The position numbers and the translations under genes are program-made. Shown piece by piece: positions 6,365 through 8,597 of a DNA stretch of 8,597 nt. Origin of the DNA: an uncultured Enorma sp. GTDB lineage: Bacteria > Actinomycetota > Coriobacteriia > Coriobacteriales > Coriobacteriaceae. Each line of letters opens with the position of its first letter. The first letter of the stretch is position 1. The stretch covers positions 1-8,597 of the forward strand of contig CAJLVH010000075.1 of the NCBI GenBank assembly GCA_905210055.1. The letters are read 5' to 3'. Below the pieces are notes generated by a model, which made no database searches, had not been told where the DNA came from, and saw only the letters and a program-made list of their open reading frames with translations.

Positions 6365-6471
6365 GGCGCTTCGTGCGTTCCTCCCCGCTTCAAACAGTCC
6401 TGCGCAAGACGGAGGCGCCACTGGCGCCTCCTTTGCGTGCGGAACTCGCGGGGAGGAACGCACGAAACGCC
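6365..6471. repeat. large palindrome (19-bp perfect arms) between serC and serA
   Basis: The arms TTCGTGCGTTCCTCCCCGC (6370-6388) and its exact reverse complement (6448-6466) form a perfect 19-bp inverted repeat. After one mismatch it extends by four more pairs to 6365 and 6471. The centre holds a second perfect inverted repeat of 10 bp per arm, GGAGGCGCCA (6411-6420) and TGGCGCCTCC (6422-6431). Between the two, AGTCC...GCGCAA (6396-6407) pairs loosely with TTGCG...GGAACT (6433-6446). The whole can fold as one hairpin about 107 nt long. There is no U-tract on the coding strand. It ends just 4 bases upstream of serA's AGGAG ribosome binding site, so it could affect serA translation or mRNA stability, or simply be an inserted repeat. 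Confidence 0.88.
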
Positions 6472-6519
6472 TGCGCTTCCCCTGCGACAAGAAGGCGGGG
6501 TAAGGGTGCTTGGCTCATC

Positions 6520-7620
6520 TTACTCGATTTGATGTTTGGATTCGAATTCCTCCATATAGGCGACGAGGGCTTGTACGTCCTCGAGGGAGACGGCGTTGTA
6601 GATGCTCGCGCGCATGCCGCCGACGGCGCGGTGGCCCTTGACGCCTTCGATGCCCCGCTCACGTGCGCCGGCGATGAACGCGGCGTCGAGTTCGGGCGTG
6701 GTGCAGCGAAACGTAACGTTCGCGATGGAGCGCGAGCCGGGTTCTGCGAAGGGATGGAAGACCCTGCTGCGGTCGAGCACCTCGTAGATGAGGCGTGCCT
6801 TCTCGCGGTTGCGCGCCTCCATGCCGGCAAGCCCGCTGTGGTCTTCGACCCACTTGAATACCTTGCCGCACAGGTAGATGCCGAAGGTATTGGGGGTGTT
6901 CAGCATGGAGCCGGCGTTCGCCTGCTGGCGATAGTCGAGGTACGTGGGGCAGTAGGGGAGCGCGGGGCCTTGGGCGAGGAGCTCGTCGCGCACGATGACG
7001 ACGGTGACGCCCGCGGCCCCGGCGTTCTTCTGCGCGCCGGCATAGACGAGCCCGTAGCGCTCGATATCGAGCGGCATGGAAAGGAAGCAACTCGAGACGT
7101 CTGCGACGAGTGGCACCTCGCCGCAGCGCGGAAGCTCGTGGTACATGGTGCCATAGACGGTGTTGTTCTGGCAGATGTGGATGTAGTCGAGGTCGCCCGC
7201 CGCCGCCCGCTGCTCGACGGGCGCGAGGTCCGGGATGCGCGAGAAGCCGCAGCCCTCGCCCGTGGCGAGCACCTCGACCTTGCCGTAGCGCATCGCCTCT
7301 TGCTGCGCTTTCTTCGAGAAGAGGCCTGTGACCACATATCCTGCGCCTCCTCGGCACATGAGGTTCAGCGGCACGCCGGCGAACTGCAGCGTGGCACCGC
7401 CTTGCAGGAAGAGTACGCGATACGTTTGGGGGATGCCCACAACGCGGCGGAGCGTGGCCTCGGCATCGTCGATGACCTCTTGGAATGCCGATGATCGATG
7501 GCTCATCTCCAAAATCGACATGCCGGATCCGCGAAAATCGACGAGCTCGTCTGCCGCCTCGCGCAGGACGCTCTCGGGGAGTGCCGCCGGGCCGGCGGAG
7601 AAGTTGTGCACGCGGGCCAT
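6520..7620 (-). CDS. serC: phosphoserine aminotransferase
   Basis: A 366-residue PLP-dependent class V aminotransferase that converts 3-phosphohydroxypyruvate and glutamate to O-phosphoserine and 2-oxoglutarate. SerC features are in register with the E. coli enzyme: N-terminal FSAGPAALP (7-15), MSHRS (39-43) with phosphate-binding H41/R42, FLQGGAT (71-77) that holds the PLP phosphate, VADVSSCFL (172-180) with D174 under the pyridine ring, AGAQKNAG (194-201) with Schiff-base lysine K198, NTPNTFGIYL (241-250), and KGHRAVGGMRASIYNA (328-343). The length is normal (about 360). The frame is open to an ATG at 7671, but the preferred start is 7620, where the protein begins MARVHNFSAGP and GGAGG (7629-7625) lies 4 bases upstream. 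The ATG at 7623 is too close to that site. It is the first gene of the serC-serA-DUF1015 cluster. Confidence 0.94.
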   Translation of the reverse strand: MARVHNFSAGPAALPESVLREAADELVDFRGSGMSILEMSHRSSAFQEVIDDAEATLRRVVGIPQTYRVLFLQGGATLQFAGVPLNLMCRGGAGYVVTGLFSKKAQQEAMRYGKVEVLATGEGCGFSRIPDLAPVEQRAAAGDLDYIHICQNNTVYGTMYHELPRCGEVPLVADVSSCFLSMPLDIERYGLVYAGAQKNAGAAGVTVVIVRDELLAQGPALPYCPTYLDYRQQANAGSMLNTPNTFGIYLCGKVFKWVEDHSGLAGMEARNREKARLIYEVLDRSRVFHPFAEPGSRSIANVTFRCTTPELDAAFIAGARERGIEGVKGHRAVGGMRASIYNAVSLEDVQALVAYMEEFESKHQIE

Positions 7621-7705
7621 CATACCTCCCTGGCTGGTCGATGGGTCATCGGGCGTGGCGACTGGGAGCAAAGATCCGCCGCCGAGGTTCGATTACTCTA
7701 CCATA
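7621..7705 (-). promoter_or_regulatory. putative serC promoter and leader, with ribosome binding site
   Basis: Upstream of serC on the minus strand, TATGGT at 7705-7700 is a possible -10 hexamer. No clear -35 element is visible. The leader carries a 5-bp stem with a 3-nt loop, CGATG (7651-7647) and CATCG (7643-7639). Flanking it, CTCCC (7668-7664) could pair with GGGAG (7630-7626), which is the serC ribosome binding site itself. The site GGGAGGT (7630-7624) decides the start at 7620. A regulatory role for the fold is only a possibility, because the closing stem is short. Confidence 0.35.
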
Positions 7706-7808
7706 GCGCCGCGTGCGGACTGGGATGCTGCGACCAGTTAACCCGAGTGAAATAGTGGGATTAAACGCGCGCGGTCGTTTCTTCGGCAATCTTTCGGCGC
7801 CGCGGCAT

Positions 7809-7851
7809 TCGGGCGGGCGTCGCGGCAGCTGCTGCGTCGGGCGGGTACAAT
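7809..7851 (+). promoter_or_regulatory. putative promoter of the metallophosphatase gene
   Basis: TACAAT at 7846-7851 is a good -10 hexamer, 34 bp before the ATG at 7886. No consensus -35 element is seen. The nonamer TCGGGCGGG occurs at 7809-7817 and again at 7837-7845, directly abutting the -10. Between the two copies lies the 8-bp palindrome GCAGCTGC (7826-7833). This arrangement could be an operator, but GC-rich chance repeats are also possible. Confidence 0.45.
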
Positions 7852-7885
7852 GGGGAACAGCCACACGTCGTCGAAGGGGTGGAAC

Positions 7886-8597
7886 ATGGCGATCTACGTG
7901 CTTTCCGATGTCCATGGGCATAAGGCCGCGCTCGATGAGGCGCTCGGCCTCGCCTCGCCCGGCGATTCTGACGCGATCTACGTTCTTGGCGACATGGTCG
8001 ACCGAGGTCCTGAGCCCCTTGGAGTGATTCAGCTCGTGCGCTCGCTTCCCAACACGCACGTGCTCATGGGCAACCACGAGCGCATGCTTGTCGATATCTT
8101 GCGCGAGACCGGCGACATGGATAGCTTCACCTGGGCACTGAACGGCGGCGTTGCCACGGCGCTCGGTCTCGACGCGCTCGATAAGGACGAGCTGGCGGAG
8201 CTCGTGGATTGGGTGGAGGCGTTGCCGCTCTTCGACGTGGTCGACACCGCGACGCGCCGCTACATCCTCGTGCACGCGGGAATCGACGCGCTCGAGGCGC
8301 GTGCATTTCTCGCCACGGCAGGTATCGACGTCTTCGATGGGCGCGGTGCGGCGGAGGCGTCGCGCGAGGACCTGCTCAACATGCTTGCCCACCAAGACCC
8401 CGAGACGCTTCTGTGGACGCGCGAGGAGTTCTGGGGGTGTCCGACGGGCCTCGTGGCCGCTGACGGTACGGGACCGGTCGTCGTCGCAGGCCATACGCCT
8501 TCGATCGTGCTCGCGCGCTATGCCGAGCTCAAGCAGGACATGTGCGTGGATGCCGAAGGCCGCGGCTGCGTGGTCCCCGTGGGAGCCTGTGACGATA
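7886..8597 (+). CDS. PPP-family metallophosphatase (ApaH/PrpA-like serine/threonine or dinucleotide phosphatase), partial at right edge
   Basis: This frame stays open to the end of the window, giving the first 237 residues with no stop codon. It shows every core motif of the phosphoprotein phosphatase (PPP) fold: SDVHG (7-11), GDMVDRG (35-41), GNHE (62-65), HAG (130-132), LLWTRE (165-170) and GHTP (202-205). The two-metal-binding residues D8, H10, D36, N63, H130 and H203 are therefore present. Bacterial members act on phosphorylated Ser/Thr proteins or on diadenosine polyphosphates, and the sequence does not separate these. Bacterial family members are commonly about 210-280 residues, so little of the C-terminus should be missing. 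The ATG at 7886 has AAGGGGTGG (7874-7882) 3 bases upstream. The gene is transcribed away from serC across a 265-bp divergent region. Confidence 0.9.
   Translation, partial: MAIYVLSDVHGHKAALDEALGLASPGDSDAIYVLGDMVDRGPEPLGVIQLVRSLPNTHVLMGNHERMLVDILRETGDMDSFTWALNGGVATALGLDALDKDELAELVDWVEALPLFDVVDTATRRYILVHAGIDALEARAFLATAGIDVFDGRGAAEASREDLLNMLAHQDPETLLWTREEFWGCPTGLVAADGTGPVVVAGHTPSIVLARYAELKQDMCVDAEGRGCVVPVGACDD

Noticed and set aside
7621..7671. serC start at ATG 7671 or 7623
   Set aside because: SerC proteins begin close to the FSAGPA motif, and the GGAGG site is correctly spaced only for the ATG at 7620.

Overview
The window is GC-rich and densely coded on both strands. Family content and base composition fit an actinomycete, most likely a gut-type Coriobacteriia (Collinsella/Olsenella-like). 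That assignment rests on GC content, GTG/ATG starts with strong AGGAGG-type ribosome binding sites, and the overall gene set. No marker gene proves it. I see no tRNA, rRNA, insertion sequence, CRISPR array, phage gene or defence system.

Layout, left to right. Positions 1-110 hold short AACGTG-containing repeats. A PAP2-type membrane phosphatase follows (111-644, +). It converges on a DEDDh 3'-5' exonuclease gene (1638-663, -), whose reading frame is broken at a run of nine G (C9 on the + strand, 1295-1303). A 256-bp divergent intergenic region leads to a two-fold-repeat heavy-metal exporter with a His-rich cytosolic or external loop (1895-2974, +). A membrane-anchored DUF1287 cysteine-hydrolase-like protein follows (3033-3737, +). 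The centre and right are a serine-biosynthesis cluster on the minus strand, in the order serC (7620-6520), serA (6350-5187) and a DUF1015 protein (5021-3765). A PPP-family metallophosphatase starts divergently at 7886 and runs off the right edge.

How the genes work together. SerA oxidises 3-phosphoglycerate to 3-phosphohydroxypyruvate, and SerC transaminates it to O-phospho-L-serine. No classical phosphoserine phosphatase (SerB) gene is present in the window. The third cistron, DUF1015, carries a DGHHR motif like the nucleotide-handling motif of ParB/sulfiredoxin/SerK-type enzymes. It is therefore a reasonable candidate for the last step or another phosphoserine/serine function, but this is inference.

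The most striking non-coding structures are two large imperfect palindromes, one in each intercistronic gap of this cluster: 6365-6471 between serC and serA, and 5063-5133 between serA and DUF1015. Neither has a U-tract, so neither looks like a simple terminator. They may be REP/MITE-like repeats or mRNA processing/attenuation structures. The G9 tract in the exonuclease gene is the other item worth checking, either as a sequencing error or as a phase-variable tract.
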